Shown: in pieces, positions 42,394 through 51,814 of the stretch
How positions within the stretch are numbered: position 1 is the first letter of the stretch
How the letters are laid out: every line of letters starts with the position of its first letter
From: an uncultured Pelagibacteraceae bacterium
GTDB lineage: Bacteria; Pseudomonadota; Alphaproteobacteria; Pelagibacterales; Pelagibacteraceae
Assembly (NCBI GenBank): GCA_902578935.1
Contig: CACHEU010000002.1
Location: 124,001-188,000 of the forward strand
DNA length: 64,000 bases
Direction: 5' to 3'
Translations under genes and position numbers: made by a program
Notes under the pieces: generated by a model
Databases searched by the model: none
What the model was told of the DNA's origin: nothing
What the model saw: only the letters and a program-made list of their open reading frames with translations

Positions 42394-43220
42394 TTGAAAG
42401 TTTCGGAACAAATCAAATTTTATTTTTTTTATTAATAATGGCAGTTACAGCAATATTTGCAGGATTCTTCGCGGGTTTTTTTGGAATTGGCGGCGGGATA
42501 ATTACCGTTCCTTGTTTATTTTATATATTCGGAGCTATCGGAATTGACAAATCTTTTATTATGCATTTAGCCGTTGGAACTTCATTTGCTATAATTGTTC
42601 CAACAGCAATCATGTCTGTTTTTACACATTATAAACACCAGGCAGTGGATTTCAGCGTTGTAAAAACCTACGGAATATTTGTTGTAATAGGTGTCATTAT
42701 TGGTTCTTTTTTCGCAGCATCTATGCACACAAAATCTTTAGTTCTTTTTTTTAGTATAGTTATGTATTTATTGGCTCTTAATTTGATTTTTCTTAAAGAC
42801 AAAACAAAAATTAAATTAAAATTTAGTTTATTACAAAGAACAGTTTTTGGTTTCATCGTTGGTTTTGTTTCTTCTCTAATGGGCATAGGCGGTGCAATTA
42901 TGAATGTGCCAATATTAAAATTTGTTGGTTATACAATAAACAAAGCAATAGGAAGCGCTGCTTCCATTGGTTTTTTAATATCAGTATTTGGATGCTTGGG
43001 ATTTTTAGTGTCAGGAATGCTTATTAAAAGCGACATACCTTTAAGCGCTGGTTTTATAAATATACCTGCTTTTTTAATATTTATACCAATAACAATCATC
43101 ATGGCAAAAGTTGGGGCTACCACAGTTCATAAAATGAAGAGAGAAATTATAGCAAAATTATTTGGTTTCTTCTTGATAATAATAGCTAGCAGATTTTTAT
43201 ACGATTATTTTAACCTTTAG
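42390..43220 (+). CDS. TauE/SafE-family sulfite/sulfonate exporter-like permease
   Basis: A 276-residue polytopic membrane protein with the TauE/SafE internal repeat. GFFAGFFGIGGGIITVPCL in the first half and GFVSSLMGIGGAIMNVPIL in the second are the paired G-I-G-G motifs. About eight hydrophobic segments. The family moves sulfite, sulfoacetate and other organic anions; this substrate is unknown. Its stop shares four bases (TTAG) with the convergent phosphohexomutase. Confidence 0.9.
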   Translation: MIESFGTNQILFFLLIMAVTAIFAGFFAGFFGIGGGIITVPCLFYIFGAIGIDKSFIMHLAVGTSFAIIVPTAIMSVFTHYKHQAVDFSVVKTYGIFVVIGVIIGSFFAASMHTKSLVLFFSIVMYLLALNLIFLKDKTKIKLKFSLLQRTVFGFIVGFVSSLMGIGGAIMNVPILKFVGYTINKAIGSAASIGFLISVFGCLGFLVSGMLIKSDIPLSAGFINIPAFLIFIPITIIMAKVGATTVHKMKREIIAKLFGFFLIIIASRFLYDYFNL

Positions 43221-44659
43221 ATTTTTTGATCGTACTTTCCGATCTTTCCAGTTTTTTGAAGCAGGTCATCTATAAATTCAAATATTTTTTTCTTTCTCTG
43301 ATCGGAAGTTGTGCTTTCTGTGACAACAACCAAAGAAGGTTTATTTGAAGAAGCTCTTATTAATCCCCAAGATCCATCTTCTAAAACAAATCTTACACCG
43401 TTAACTGTTAGAATTTCTTTTATTAATTGATTATCTATTTTGATACTTTTATTTTTTATCTCTTCCACTTGCTTTACTATTTTCTCGACAACTTTATATT
43501 TTTCTTCATCTTTACAGTAAGGGGCCATAGTAGGTGATTGAAATGTTTTTGGAAGATCATTTATTATTGAACTCATTTTTTTATTCTCAGCATTTAGTAA
43601 GTGGCAAATTTGTATTGCAGAATTAATCCCATCATCGTAACCATAACCAATTGGTTTATTGAAAAAGAAATGTCCACTTTTTTCAAATCCAGCCAAAGCT
43701 TTTTCCCTATTAACTTTTCGCTTGATATGAGAATGTCCTGTTTTCCAGTATATTGTTTTGCAACCATTCTTTAAAAGAATGTTATCTTTCAAATATAATC
43801 CTGTTGATTTTACGTCTACGATAAATTTAGATTTTTTGTGCTTCCCAGAAAGGTTTCTTGCAATTAGTAGACCAATTTTGTCTGAAAAAATTTCATTACC
43901 TTTATCATCAATAACGCCAACTCGATCTCCATCTCCATCAAAACCAAAACCAATATCAGCCTTATTTTCTTTGACACATTTTGAAATTGCATTAAGCATT
44001 TTTAAATCTTCAGGGTTGGGATTGTATTTAGGAAATGTGAAATCTAGTTTACAGTCTAACTCAATTACTTCACAACCTATTCTTTTTAAAGTTTCAGGCG
44101 CGAATATTCCTGCTGTTCCATTACCACAGGCTACTACAGCTTTAATTTTTTTATTTAATTTGTTTTTTTTAATTAGATCTTCAATATAAATTTTTTGAAA
44201 ATCTTTTATATCTTTATCACTTCCTTTTCCGCTAAGAAATTTTTTATTTAAAGTTATTTCTTTTAATTCATTCATTTCTTCAGGAGCATGAGTTAAGCCT
44301 TTCTCAATCCCCATTTTAACACCTGTCCAACCATTTTCATTATGACTGGCTGTTACCATTGCAACTGCATCAGAGTTCAATTTGAATTGAGCAAAATAAA
44401 CCGTTGGTGTTAGTGACAAACCTATATCTTCAATACTACACCCAGTAGAAAGCAAACCTTTTTTTAAAGCAGATTTTACTTCTTCGCTGTAGGACCTATA
44501 GTCATGCCCCACAATAATTCTTGGGTTTGTTTTATTTGTTTTTTTTATTACTTGCGTACCCAGACCTTTTCCTAATTCCTCAATACCTTCTAAATCAATG
44601 TCATTGGGGTACAACCATCTGGCATCATATTCTCTAAAACCACTCTGTTTGATTTTCAT
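43217..44659 (-). CDS. Phosphomannomutase/phosphoglucomutase
   Basis: Alpha-D-phosphohexomutase of 480 residues. VTASHNENGWTGVKMG holds the catalytic phospho-Ser, FGFDGDGDRVGVID the magnesium-binding loop, GFEKSGHFFF the sugar-specificity (G-E-x-S-G-like) loop, and IRASSNKPSLVVVTES the phosphate-binding loop. The pattern is that of AlgC/ManB-type enzymes making mannose-1-phosphate or glucose-1-phosphate. It could feed gmd (mannose) or the dTDP-glucose branch in the island. The conserved SGEMSGH block is changed (EKSGHF), so specificity is uncertain. Confidence 0.9.
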   Translation of the reverse strand: MKIKQSGFREYDARWLYPNDIDLEGIEELGKGLGTQVIKKTNKTNPRIIVGHDYRSYSEEVKSALKKGLLSTGCSIEDIGLSLTPTVYFAQFKLNSDAVAMVTASHNENGWTGVKMGIEKGLTHAPEEMNELKEITLNKKFLSGKGSDKDIKDFQKIYIEDLIKKNKLNKKIKAVVACGNGTAGIFAPETLKRIGCEVIELDCKLDFTFPKYNPNPEDLKMLNAISKCVKENKADIGFGFDGDGDRVGVIDDKGNEIFSDKIGLLIARNLSGKHKKSKFIVDVKSTGLYLKDNILLKNGCKTIYWKTGHSHIKRKVNREKALAGFEKSGHFFFNKPIGYGYDDGINSAIQICHLLNAENKKMSSIINDLPKTFQSPTMAPYCKDEEKYKVVEKIVKQVEEIKNKSIKIDNQLIKEILTVNGVRFVLEDGSWGLIRASSNKPSLVVVTESTTSDQRKKKIFEFIDDLLQKTGKIGKYDQKI

Positions 44660-44780
44660 TATTTCTATAGGTTTACCAACAGTAGATTTAACAGAATTAA
44701 TTTAAACTTGAAAAAACAATTATGTTCGTGTAATGTTCTCTTGAAAAGAGTGTTATTTAGTATATTAATATATCTGTAAC

Positions 44781-44828
44781 ACAACATGTAGTTGTTTTAC
44801 TCTATAAGTCAGGTAAAATAAGGGAATT
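44781..44828 (+). promoter_or_regulatory. nrdA promoter region with a palindrome (possible NrdR-type operator)
   Basis: ACAAC (44781-44785) and GTTGT (44791-44795) are inverted around a 5-base spacer. They lie just before a TATAAG -10-like hexamer (44803-44808), a location suited to repression. An AGGGA-type ribosome site precedes the ATG at 44829. NrdR repressors of ribonucleotide reductase bind paired AT-rich palindromes; I see only one convincing copy, so the assignment is tentative. Confidence 0.3.
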
Positions 44829-46775
44829 ATGAATAAAAACGTATCTTTGGCAATAGAAAAAGCTGTCTCGAATCTAGATAAAATTGAAAATAAGGATTTA
44901 AAAGAACTTAACAATAACAAGCCAGATTTATTCTCTCTAAATCATCAAACTGAATTATTTCAAAACGACAAAGGAATAACAATAAAAATTGACAGGTCTA
45001 GAGACTCAAACTTAACCGATTTTGGCAGAGCAACTTTAAGCGATAGATATTTAGGTCATAGCGAGTCATATCAAGATTTATTCGCAAGAGTTGCTAGCAC
45101 ATATGCTGATAACAATATTCATGCCCAGAGAATTTATAATTACATAAGTAACCTCTGGTTTATGCCTGCTACCCCAGTTCTTTCTAACGGAGGTACAGAA
45201 AGAGGTTTACCGATATCATGTTTTTTAAATGAAGCAGGGGACAGTTTAGAAGGAATCTTAGATTTGTGGAGTGAAAATGTTTGGTTGGCCGCTAGAGGAG
45301 GCGGTATAGGAAGTTATTGGGGTAACTTAAGATCTATAGGAGAAAAAATTGGAAAAGTTGGTAAGACTTCTGGAATTATACCTTTTATAAAAGTTATGGA
45401 TTCACTTACACTTGCGATTAGTCAAGGCTCTCTAAGAAGAGGTTCGGCAGCCTGTTATCTTCCTATCGATCATCCGGAGATAGAAGAGTTTATTGAAATG
45501 AGAAGACCAACGGGCGGAGATACCAATAGAAGGTCCTTGAACTTACATCATGGTGTTTTAGTTTCCGATTCATTTATGAGGGCTGTTGAGACAGATGGAC
45601 AATGGGCGTTAAGAAGTCCAAAGGATGGTTCAGTACAAGGTACTCTTTCAGCTAGGAATTTATGGATAAGACTTTTAACAGCAAGAGTTGAAACCGGAGA
45701 ACCATACATAATTTATATTGATACAGTTAACCGTCAAATTCCGCAGCATCATAAGTTAGCAGGATTAACTGTTAAAACCTCAAATCTTTGTAGCGAAATT
45801 ACTCTTCCAACAGGAAAAGATAGAGACGGCAACGAAAGAACAGCAGTTTGTTGTCTATCCTCTTTAAATATTGAAAAATACGATGAATGGAAGGATGATA
45901 AAAATTTCGTTGAGGATGTTATGAGATTTTTGGACAATGTTCTTACAGATTTCATTAATAAAGCACCAGATAGTTTTGCCAATGCCAAATATTCGGCTAC
46001 AAGAGAACGGAGCGTAGGACTCGGTGTTATGGGATTACATTCTTACTTTCAGCAAAAAAATATTCCATTCGGTTCTGTGATGAGCAAAGTTTGGAACAAA
46101 AAAATATTTTCCAACATACAGGAAAAAGTTGATAAAGCTTCTCAGGATCTTGCAGAGGAAAGAGGAGCGTGCCCAGATGCCGAAGAGTTTGGGATTAAAG
46201 AAAGATTTTCTAATAAGACAGCAATTGCTCCAACAGCCTCTATCTCAATTATCTGTGGAGGTGCGTCTCCTGGAATTGAACCAATTGCGGCCAATAGTTA
46301 TACTCATAAAACTTTATCGGGGTCTTATAATGTAAGAAATAAGTATCTAGCCGAAATTCTTGAAAAACATGGAAAGAATACAAACGAGATTTGGTCTAGT
46401 ATTACTACTAATCAAGGCTCAGTTTCCCATCTAGATTTTTTAACCAAAGAGGAAAAAGAAGTGTTCAAAACAGCTTTTGAGATTGATCAAAGATGGATTG
46501 TGGAGTTGGGAGCAGATAGAACACCTCATATTTCTCAGGCACAATCAGTAAATATCTTTATTCCAGCCGATGTGCACAAGAAAGATCTTCATCAGATTCA
46601 CTTTCAAGCATGGAAACAAGGATTGAAGAGCCTTTACTACTGTAGATCTAAGTCAATACAGAGAGCTGAAAATATTAATTCAGGTTCGTCAACAGATGTG
46701 ACAAAAAACGTTTATTCAAATAATAATGAATCGAATAAGGAAAAAGATTACGAAGAGTGTTTGTCATGTCAGTAA
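44829..46775 (+). CDS. nrdA: Class I ribonucleotide reductase, large subunit
   Basis: Reduces ribonucleotides for DNA synthesis. The 648 residues show Cys in LPISCFLNEAGDSLEG and Cys in VCCLSSLNIEKY (redox pair), SNLCSEITLPTG with the thiyl Cys, Asn and Glu, and the C-terminal ECLSCQ with the shuttle cysteine pair. The phosphate loop TASISIICGGASPGIEP is also present. There is no N-terminal ATP-cone, so overall activity regulation by dATP is not expected through that domain. It overlaps nrdB by 10 bases. Confidence 0.95.
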   Translation: MNKNVSLAIEKAVSNLDKIENKDLKELNNNKPDLFSLNHQTELFQNDKGITIKIDRSRDSNLTDFGRATLSDRYLGHSESYQDLFARVASTYADNNIHAQRIYNYISNLWFMPATPVLSNGGTERGLPISCFLNEAGDSLEGILDLWSENVWLAARGGGIGSYWGNLRSIGEKIGKVGKTSGIIPFIKVMDSLTLAISQGSLRRGSAACYLPIDHPEIEEFIEMRRPTGGDTNRRSLNLHHGVLVSDSFMRAVETDGQWALRSPKDGSVQGTLSARNLWIRLLTARVETGEPYIIYIDTVNRQIPQHHKLAGLTVKTSNLCSEITLPTGKDRDGNERTAVCCLSSLNIEKYDEWKDDKNFVEDVMRFLDNVLTDFINKAPDSFANAKYSATRERSVGLGVMGLHSYFQQKNIPFGSVMSKVWNKKIFSNIQEKVDKASQDLAEERGACPDAEEFGIKERFSNKTAIAPTASISIICGGASPGIEPIAANSYTHKTLSGSYNVRNKYLAEILEKHGKNTNEIWSSITTNQGSVSHLDFLTKEEKEVFKTAFEIDQRWIVELGADRTPHISQAQSVNIFIPADVHKKDLHQIHFQAWKQGLKSLYYCRSKSIQRAENINSGSSTDVTKNVYSNNNESNKEKDYEECLSCQ

Positions 46776-47767
46776 TCAAATTAAAAAAAGACAAGGAAAT
46801 AACAAAAGGTGGGCTTCTAGTAGAAAACCCTGTTTACAAACCCTTTAGATATCCTTGGTGTTATGATGCTTGGTTGACACAACAAAGGATACATTGGTTA
46901 CCAGAAGAAGTGCCATTGGGCGATGATGTTAGAGACTGGCAAAAGAATTTATCTCAAGGAGAAAAAAACTTACTTACTCAAATTTTTAGATTTTTTACTC
47001 AGGCCGATGTTGAGGTTAATAACTGTTATCTGAGACACTACACAACTGTTTTTAAACCTACAGAAGTCTTGATGATGATGACGGCATTTGCATCAATGGA
47101 GACAGTTCATATAGCCGCGTATTCTCACCTGCTTGATACGATTGGAATGCCAGAGTCAGAGTATTCTGCTTTTATGAAATATAAAGAAATGAAAGATAAA
47201 TATGATTACATGCAAGGATTTAACGTTAATTCAAAAGAAGATATTGCAAAAACAGTTGCTGTGTTTAGTGCATTCACAGAAGGACTGCAATTATTTGCAA
47301 GTTTCGCAATCCTACTGAATTTTCCAAGACACAACAAAATGAAAGGAATGGGACAGATTGTTACTTGGTCGGTAAGAGATGAAACGCTTCATTGTAATTC
47401 TATGATTAGACTTTTTAGAGCATTCGTTAAAGAAAATCCTGAAATTTGGAATGAAAAATTAAAAAAAGAAATTTATGAAGCATGTGAGAAAATAGTTTCA
47501 CACGAAGATGCATTTATTGATTTAGCATTTCAAATGGGTCCGATAGAAGGTCTTTCAGCTGATCAAGTAAAAAAATATATCAGGTGGATAGGTGATAGGA
47601 GATTGCAACAATTAGGATTAAACCCAATTTACAAAGTTAAAGAGAACCCACTTACCTGGCTAGATACAATGCTTAATGCTGTGGAGCACATGAACTTTTT
47701 TGAGGGTAGAGCCACAGAATATTCAAAGGCTTCAACAAAAGGTTCTTGGGCAGAAGCCTTTTCTTAA
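46766..47767 (+). CDS. nrdB: Class I ribonucleotide reductase, small subunit
   Basis: Carries the metal-radical cofactor. I use the ATG at 46766 (MSVIKLK); an upstream GTG at 46757 is also in frame. Residues include TQADVEVNNCY with a metal-ligand Asp, FASMETVHIAAYSHLL where Glu and His are ligands and the Tyr four after His occupies the radical position, FTEGLQLFASFAIL, and VRDETLHCNSM with the second ligand set. The presence of the Tyr supports a tyrosyl-radical enzyme. The stop is 4 bases before the convergent prpC stop. Confidence 0.95.
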   Translation: MSVIKLKKDKEITKGGLLVENPVYKPFRYPWCYDAWLTQQRIHWLPEEVPLGDDVRDWQKNLSQGEKNLLTQIFRFFTQADVEVNNCYLRHYTTVFKPTEVLMMMTAFASMETVHIAAYSHLLDTIGMPESEYSAFMKYKEMKDKYDYMQGFNVNSKEDIAKTVAVFSAFTEGLQLFASFAILLNFPRHNKMKGMGQIVTWSVRDETLHCNSMIRLFRAFVKENPEIWNEKLKKEIYEACEKIVSHEDAFIDLAFQMGPIEGLSADQVKKYIRWIGDRRLQQLGLNPIYKVKENPLTWLDTMLNAVEHMNFFEGRATEYSKASTKGSWAEAFS

Positions 47768-47771
47768 AAAA

Positions 47772-48896
47772 TTATCTTTGATTGAGAAGCATCACTTTAC
47801 GATGCTGTTCACCACTGTATTTAGAAAGTGGTCTAATTAATTTATTAGCCGCATGCTGTTCCATAATGTGGGCAGACCAACCTGTTATTCTAGACAAAAC
47901 AAAAATGGGAGTAAAAAAGTCAGTATCAAATCCCATCAAATGGTAAGTTGGGCCAGTAGGATAGTCAACATTTGGGTGGATATTTTTTCTTTCAATCATT
48001 ACATTTTTAACTAAATCGTAAATTTTATAAAGCTTTTTATCTTTTTGAACTTTAGAAACTTTTTTAAAATATTTTTCCATGGTTGGTACTCTCGAGTCAC
48101 CTTTTTTATACACTCTATGACCAAAACCCATTATCACATCTTTATTATCAAGAGCTTTATTAATCCATTTTAAGGCATTCTCGGGTTTTTTAATTTTATT
48201 CATCATATGCATCACTTCTTCATTGGCGCCGCCATGCAAAGGACCTTTTAAACTTCCTATTGCCCCAGTGATTGCACTATGTATATCTGACAAACTACTT
48301 GTAATTGTTCTTGCGGTAAAAGTCGAAACATTAAAGCTATGTTCCGCATAAAGAATTAAAGATACATCAAAAGCCTTAACAATTTCTTTGTTAGGAATTT
48401 TTCCAAAGCACATATAAAAAAAGTTTTCAGAAAAACCTAAACCTTTTTTTGGGGGTATTACATTTTTACCTTTTCTTGCTCTAAAGAATGCAGCTATAGC
48501 AGTTGGTGTTTTAGAAAATATTCTTATTGCTTTTCTCATATTGGCTGCGGGAGAATTATTGCTTGTATCTTTATCTTCAAGGCCCATAACGCTAACTACT
48601 GTCCTAGCAACATCCATTGGATGTGCCTTTTTAGGCATATGTTTTACAATTTCTCTCAGATTTATTGTAATATTTCTGTTTTTTTCTAATTCTTTTTTAA
48701 ATTTTTTTAGTTTAGTTTTATTTGGAAGTTCTTTATTAAGTATTAGGTAAGCTACTTCTTCAAAACTACATTTTTCACAGAGATCTTGTACCGCATACCC
48801 TCTATAAGTCAGTGAATTTATATCAGGCATTACTTGTGAGATGGTCGTTTCATCTACAACTATTCCTAATAATCCTTTTTTTATTTCCTCACTCAT
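47772..48896 (-). CDS. prpC: 2-methylcitrate synthase / citrate synthase
   Basis: Condenses propionyl-CoA (or acetyl-CoA) with oxaloacetate. The 374 residues include LKGPLHGGANEEVM and GFGHRVYKKGDSR with the two catalytic His, and MGFDTDFFTPIFVLSRI with the catalytic Asp. TYRGYAVQDLCEKCSFEEVAYL is the usual N-terminal. Length and the adjacent prpB (3 bases away on the same strand) indicate the methylcitrate cycle rather than the TCA enzyme, but substrate preference cannot be read. A small hairpin in the last codons seems incidental. Confidence 0.88.
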   Translation of the reverse strand: MSEEIKKGLLGIVVDETTISQVMPDINSLTYRGYAVQDLCEKCSFEEVAYLILNKELPNKTKLKKFKKELEKNRNITINLREIVKHMPKKAHPMDVARTVVSVMGLEDKDTSNNSPAANMRKAIRIFSKTPTAIAAFFRARKGKNVIPPKKGLGFSENFFYMCFGKIPNKEIVKAFDVSLILYAEHSFNVSTFTARTITSSLSDIHSAITGAIGSLKGPLHGGANEEVMHMMNKIKKPENALKWINKALDNKDVIMGFGHRVYKKGDSRVPTMEKYFKKVSKVQKDKKLYKIYDLVKNVMIERKNIHPNVDYPTGPTYHLMGFDTDFFTPIFVLSRITGWSAHIMEQHAANKLIRPLSKYSGEQHRKVMLLNQR

Positions 48897-48899
48897 TAT

Positions 48900-49796
48900 C
48901 TATTCGTGTCCATCAGTTTTAAAATCAGTAATTTTTTTGTCGGGAGTATTATATTTTTCATACTCCACAAGTTCATACAATCTCTTTCGAGTTTGCATTT
49001 TATCTATAATGTTATTTTGATGTCCATCCTTAAAAATTGATTTTAAACCATCTTCCACACTTTTCATTGCTAGCCTCTGGGTTGTTACAGGGTAAATAAC
49101 AATATTATAACCTAAGCTTTTTAGCTCTTTTGTAGTTAGTAATTTTGACTTACCAAACTCTGTCATGTTAGCTAACAAGTAAACCTTTGAATTTTTTCTC
49201 ACACTTTCAAATTCTTTTTCATCTTTCATAGATTCTGGAAATATTATATCTGCGCCTGCAGCTTCATAGGCTTTTATTCTTTCAATAGTTTTTTCAAGTC
49301 CTTCCACAAGATTAGCATCCGTTCTAGCGATTATTGAAAAATTTTTATCTTTTCTTGAATCAACAGAATCTTTTATTTTCTTTACCATTTCGCTTGTTGA
49401 AATAAGTTCTTTATTTTCTAGGTGTCCACATCTTTTCTCAGCTATTTGGTCTTCTATATGACAGCCGGCCAAGCCCATATTTTCAAAAGTTTCTATTGTT
49501 TTTTTACAGTCAGAGAAACCAGTATCAGCATCAACTATTGAAGGTAGATCAGTTACTTTGGCAATTTGATTCGCTCTATAACTTACATGTTTTAATGTAG
49601 TTAGGCCTATGTCTGGAATTCCCAAATCATTCGACATAACACCACCGGAAATATAAACGCCGTCAAAACCAATTTCTGCAATTAATTTTGCACACAAAGG
49701 ATTATAAGCGCCAGGAAATCTAAGTAATTTTTTTTCTTTAAGATTATTTACAAAATCTTTTCTTTTCTCCCCAGCATTTTTTTTTGTAAAATGCAT
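48900..49796 (-). CDS. prpB: 2-methylisocitrate lyase
   Basis: Splits methylisocitrate to pyruvate and succinate in propionate degradation. The 298-residue PEP-mutase-superfamily protein has FPGAYNPLCAKLIAEIGFDG, YISGGVMSNDLGIPDIGL, IVDADTGFSD (metal Asp) and EDQIAEKRCGHLENKELIS, the last with the catalytic Cys in KRCGH. With prpC it covers two of the three methylcitrate-cycle steps; no prpD-type dehydratase is in the window. Confidence 0.93.
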   Translation of the reverse strand: MHFTKKNAGEKRKDFVNNLKEKKLLRFPGAYNPLCAKLIAEIGFDGVYISGGVMSNDLGIPDIGLTTLKHVSYRANQIAKVTDLPSIVDADTGFSDCKKTIETFENMGLAGCHIEDQIAEKRCGHLENKELISTSEMVKKIKDSVDSRKDKNFSIIARTDANLVEGLEKTIERIKAYEAAGADIIFPESMKDEKEFESVRKNSKVYLLANMTEFGKSKLLTTKELKSLGYNIVIYPVTTQRLAMKSVEDGLKSIFKDGHQNNIIDKMQTRKRLYELVEYEKYNTPDKKITDFKTDGHE

Positions 49797-49837
49797 GTCA
49801 GGTGACTTATATTAAACCAGAAATATAAAATCAAAGA

Positions 49838-50440
49838 CTATTTTAGTAAGACAACTAATGCAGTTAAAACTAATAAAATTGCCAAAATATACTCAGTGAT
49901 TTTTTTAGCTTTTGTGTTTTTAATAAAGATTCTTAAACTGTTTCCAAAAATGGCCCAAATACAGATTGAAGGAAAACAAACTACAGCAGCAGTGATAGTC
50001 AAAAACATTGTTGCAATAGCAAAATTTTCTTCTGTAGGAAAAAAACCAGACGCAACAGTAATAGCTACAGTCCATGCTTTTGGATTAATAAATTGAAACA
50101 GAGATGCCTCGTAAAATTTTAAAGGTCTTCCACCAGTATCTTTTTCGACCAAGCTAAAAGAACCAATTATTTTCCAACCAAGATATAATAAATAAATAAA
50201 ACATAAGATTTTCATATAAAACTGTAATTGAGGAAAAATTAAAAATAAATTACCCAATCCATAGCAAACTAACCCTATTTGAAAAATATGACCAAGAGGA
50301 ATACCGATTAAGTGAGGCAAAGTTCTAACAAAGCCAAATTTTAATCCAGAAGCAGTAAGCATTGCGTTGTTAGGACCTGGAGTTGCGAACATTATGAAAT
50401 AATAAGTAACAAGCGCAGAGAAAAGCTGAAAATCTATCAT
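49838..50440 (-). CDS. LysE/RhtB-family amino-acid exporter
   Basis: A 200-residue inner-membrane exporter with about six hydrophobic segments. FATPGPNNAMLTASGLKFGF near residues 18-37 is the family's signature (PGPNNxxxxxxGxxxG), FQFINPKAWTVAITVASGF lies mid-protein. Substrates in this family are amino acids such as homoserine, threonine or lysine. It overlaps the gph start/stop by 4 bases, so both are co-transcribed. Confidence 0.9.
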   Translation of the reverse strand: MIDFQLFSALVTYYFIMFATPGPNNAMLTASGLKFGFVRTLPHLIGIPLGHIFQIGLVCYGLGNLFLIFPQLQFYMKILCFIYLLYLGWKIIGSFSLVEKDTGGRPLKFYEASLFQFINPKAWTVAITVASGFFPTEENFAIATMFLTITAAVVCFPSICIWAIFGNSLRIFIKNTKAKKITEYILAILLVLTALVVLLK

Positions 50441-51099
50441 AAATATTTTTCAACATTTTTTTCAAAATTTACAAAATCTTTAATCACAATATCATGAGGA
50501 ATCTGATCCACCTTCTTTTCTGTGTATCCGTCTTCAACTAATACAAATGGAATTTTGGCGTTATAAGCTGATTGAGAATCTACTTCACTGTCCCCAACCA
50601 TTATAGTTTTATTTATATCTCCACCAATTATCTCAACAACATTTGTTAAATGTCTGGGATCTGGTTTATTAAAATCAAAGGTATCGCAACCTGCTATATA
50701 TTCAAAATACTCCGCTAACTTTATTTTTTTTAACAAATCAACTGCAAGTTTTTCTTGTTTATTTGTGCACACGGCCATTGAAATTTTTTTTGATTTTGCC
50801 CATTTTAAAAAATCAACAACACCTTTAATAGGTTTGCTCCCTTTATCAATATTTTTTGCATAGTGATCTATAAATTCCTTGACCATTTCTTTTTTAATTT
50901 TTTCGTCCGTTATTTCTTCTCTGAATGATCTCTGCATCATTATCCAAGCACCACGTCCAGCAAGATGTTTAATGTCACCAAGTTTTTTTTGATGAAAACC
51001 AAACTTTTTCATAACGTGATTGTGTGCACCCATTAGATCTGGGGCAGTATCAACCAGGGTACCATCTAAATCGAACAGAATTGTCAATTTTTGAGTCAT
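50437..51099 (-). CDS. gph: HAD phosphatase, phosphoglycolate-phosphatase type
   Basis: HAD-superfamily hydrolase of 220 residues with LFDLDGTLVDTAPDLMGAHN (nucleophile Asp and general acid), AVCTNKQEKLAVDLL, and IMVGDSEVDSQSAYNAKIPF with the metal-binding Asp. The N-terminal DLDGTLVDTAPDL is the most Gph-like part. Substrate could be 2-phosphoglycolate or another phosphate ester. It is divergent from the GlmU C-terminal gene with 73 bases between. Confidence 0.85.
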   Translation of the reverse strand: MTQKLTILFDLDGTLVDTAPDLMGAHNHVMKKFGFHQKKLGDIKHLAGRGAWIMMQRSFREEITDEKIKKEMVKEFIDHYAKNIDKGSKPIKGVVDFLKWAKSKKISMAVCTNKQEKLAVDLLKKIKLAEYFEYIAGCDTFDFNKPDPRHLTNVVEIIGGDINKTIMVGDSEVDSQSAYNAKIPFVLVEDGYTEKKVDQIPHDIVIKDFVNFEKNVEKYL

Positions 51100-51172
51100 T
51101 TTTATCTAAGTATTAAAAAGAAATATTTTGTGACTTATTACCATCCTCATTCTAATGTAAAGAGAAATTTTT

Positions 51173-51814
51173 ATGAAGACAAATTCAAAATTCAAAAAGA
51201 TTCAAGCTTATAAAGCGAGCCAGGAAAGCTTACGAAAAAAAGCAATACAATCTGGTGTAAATCTAATTGCACCTGAAACCATCTTTTTATCTAGAGATAC
51301 CAAATTTGGAAAAAATGTAACCATAAATCCTTATGTGGTTATTGGCAAAAAGGTAAAGATTGGAAACAATGTTGAAATTTTATCTTTTAGCCACATAGAA
51401 GGAGCAAAAATAGAAAATAAGGTTACAGTTGGACCTTATGCAAGAATTAGACCTGGAACTCATTTAATGTCAGGAGTTAAGATTGGAAATTTTGTAGAAA
51501 CAAAAAAATCTAAAATCAAACCTAATTCAAAAGTAAACCATTTGTCTTATATCGGAGATAGTGAGATTGGAAAAAATACCAATGTAGGTGCTGGAACTAT
51601 TACATGTAATTATGATGGTGTTAAAAAAAACAAAACGATTATTTCTGACGATGTTTTTATTGGATCAAATTCATCTTTAGTAGCTCCTATAAAAATTAAG
51701 AAAAATTCAATTGTTGGAGCCGGTTCAGTAATTACTAGGGATGTAAAAGAAAACTCTCTAGCTCTAGAAAGATCTGAGCAAGAGGAAATAGAAAACTACA
51801 AGAGAAAAAAATAA
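51173..51814 (+). CDS. GlmU C-terminal acetyltransferase domain alone
   Basis: A left-handed beta-helix of 213 residues corresponding only to the acetyltransferase half of bifunctional GlmU. GPYARIRPGTHLMSGVKIGN, FVETKKSKIKPNSKVNHLSY with the catalytic His, IGDSEIGKNTNVGAGTITCN, YDGVKK and FIGSNSSLVAPIKIK match GlmU residues about 230-450. The uridylyltransferase half (normally residues 1-225) is absent; the first 40 residues are a short helix-rich leader. So it would acetylate glucosamine-1-phosphate, and uridylyl transfer needs another protein. Its stop overlaps the glmS start by one base. Confidence 0.88.
   Translation: MKTNSKFKKIQAYKASQESLRKKAIQSGVNLIAPETIFLSRDTKFGKNVTINPYVVIGKKVKIGNNVEILSFSHIEGAKIENKVTVGPYARIRPGTHLMSGVKIGNFVETKKSKIKPNSKVNHLSYIGDSEIGKNTNVGAGTITCNYDGVKKNKTIISDDVFIGSNSSLVAPIKIKKNSIVGAGSVITRDVKENSLALERSEQEEIENYKRKK

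Noticed and set aside
47788-47806. Hairpin AGCATC/GATGCT as terminator between nrdB and prpC
   Set aside because: It lies in prpC codons, has a seven-base loop and no T run; likely chance.
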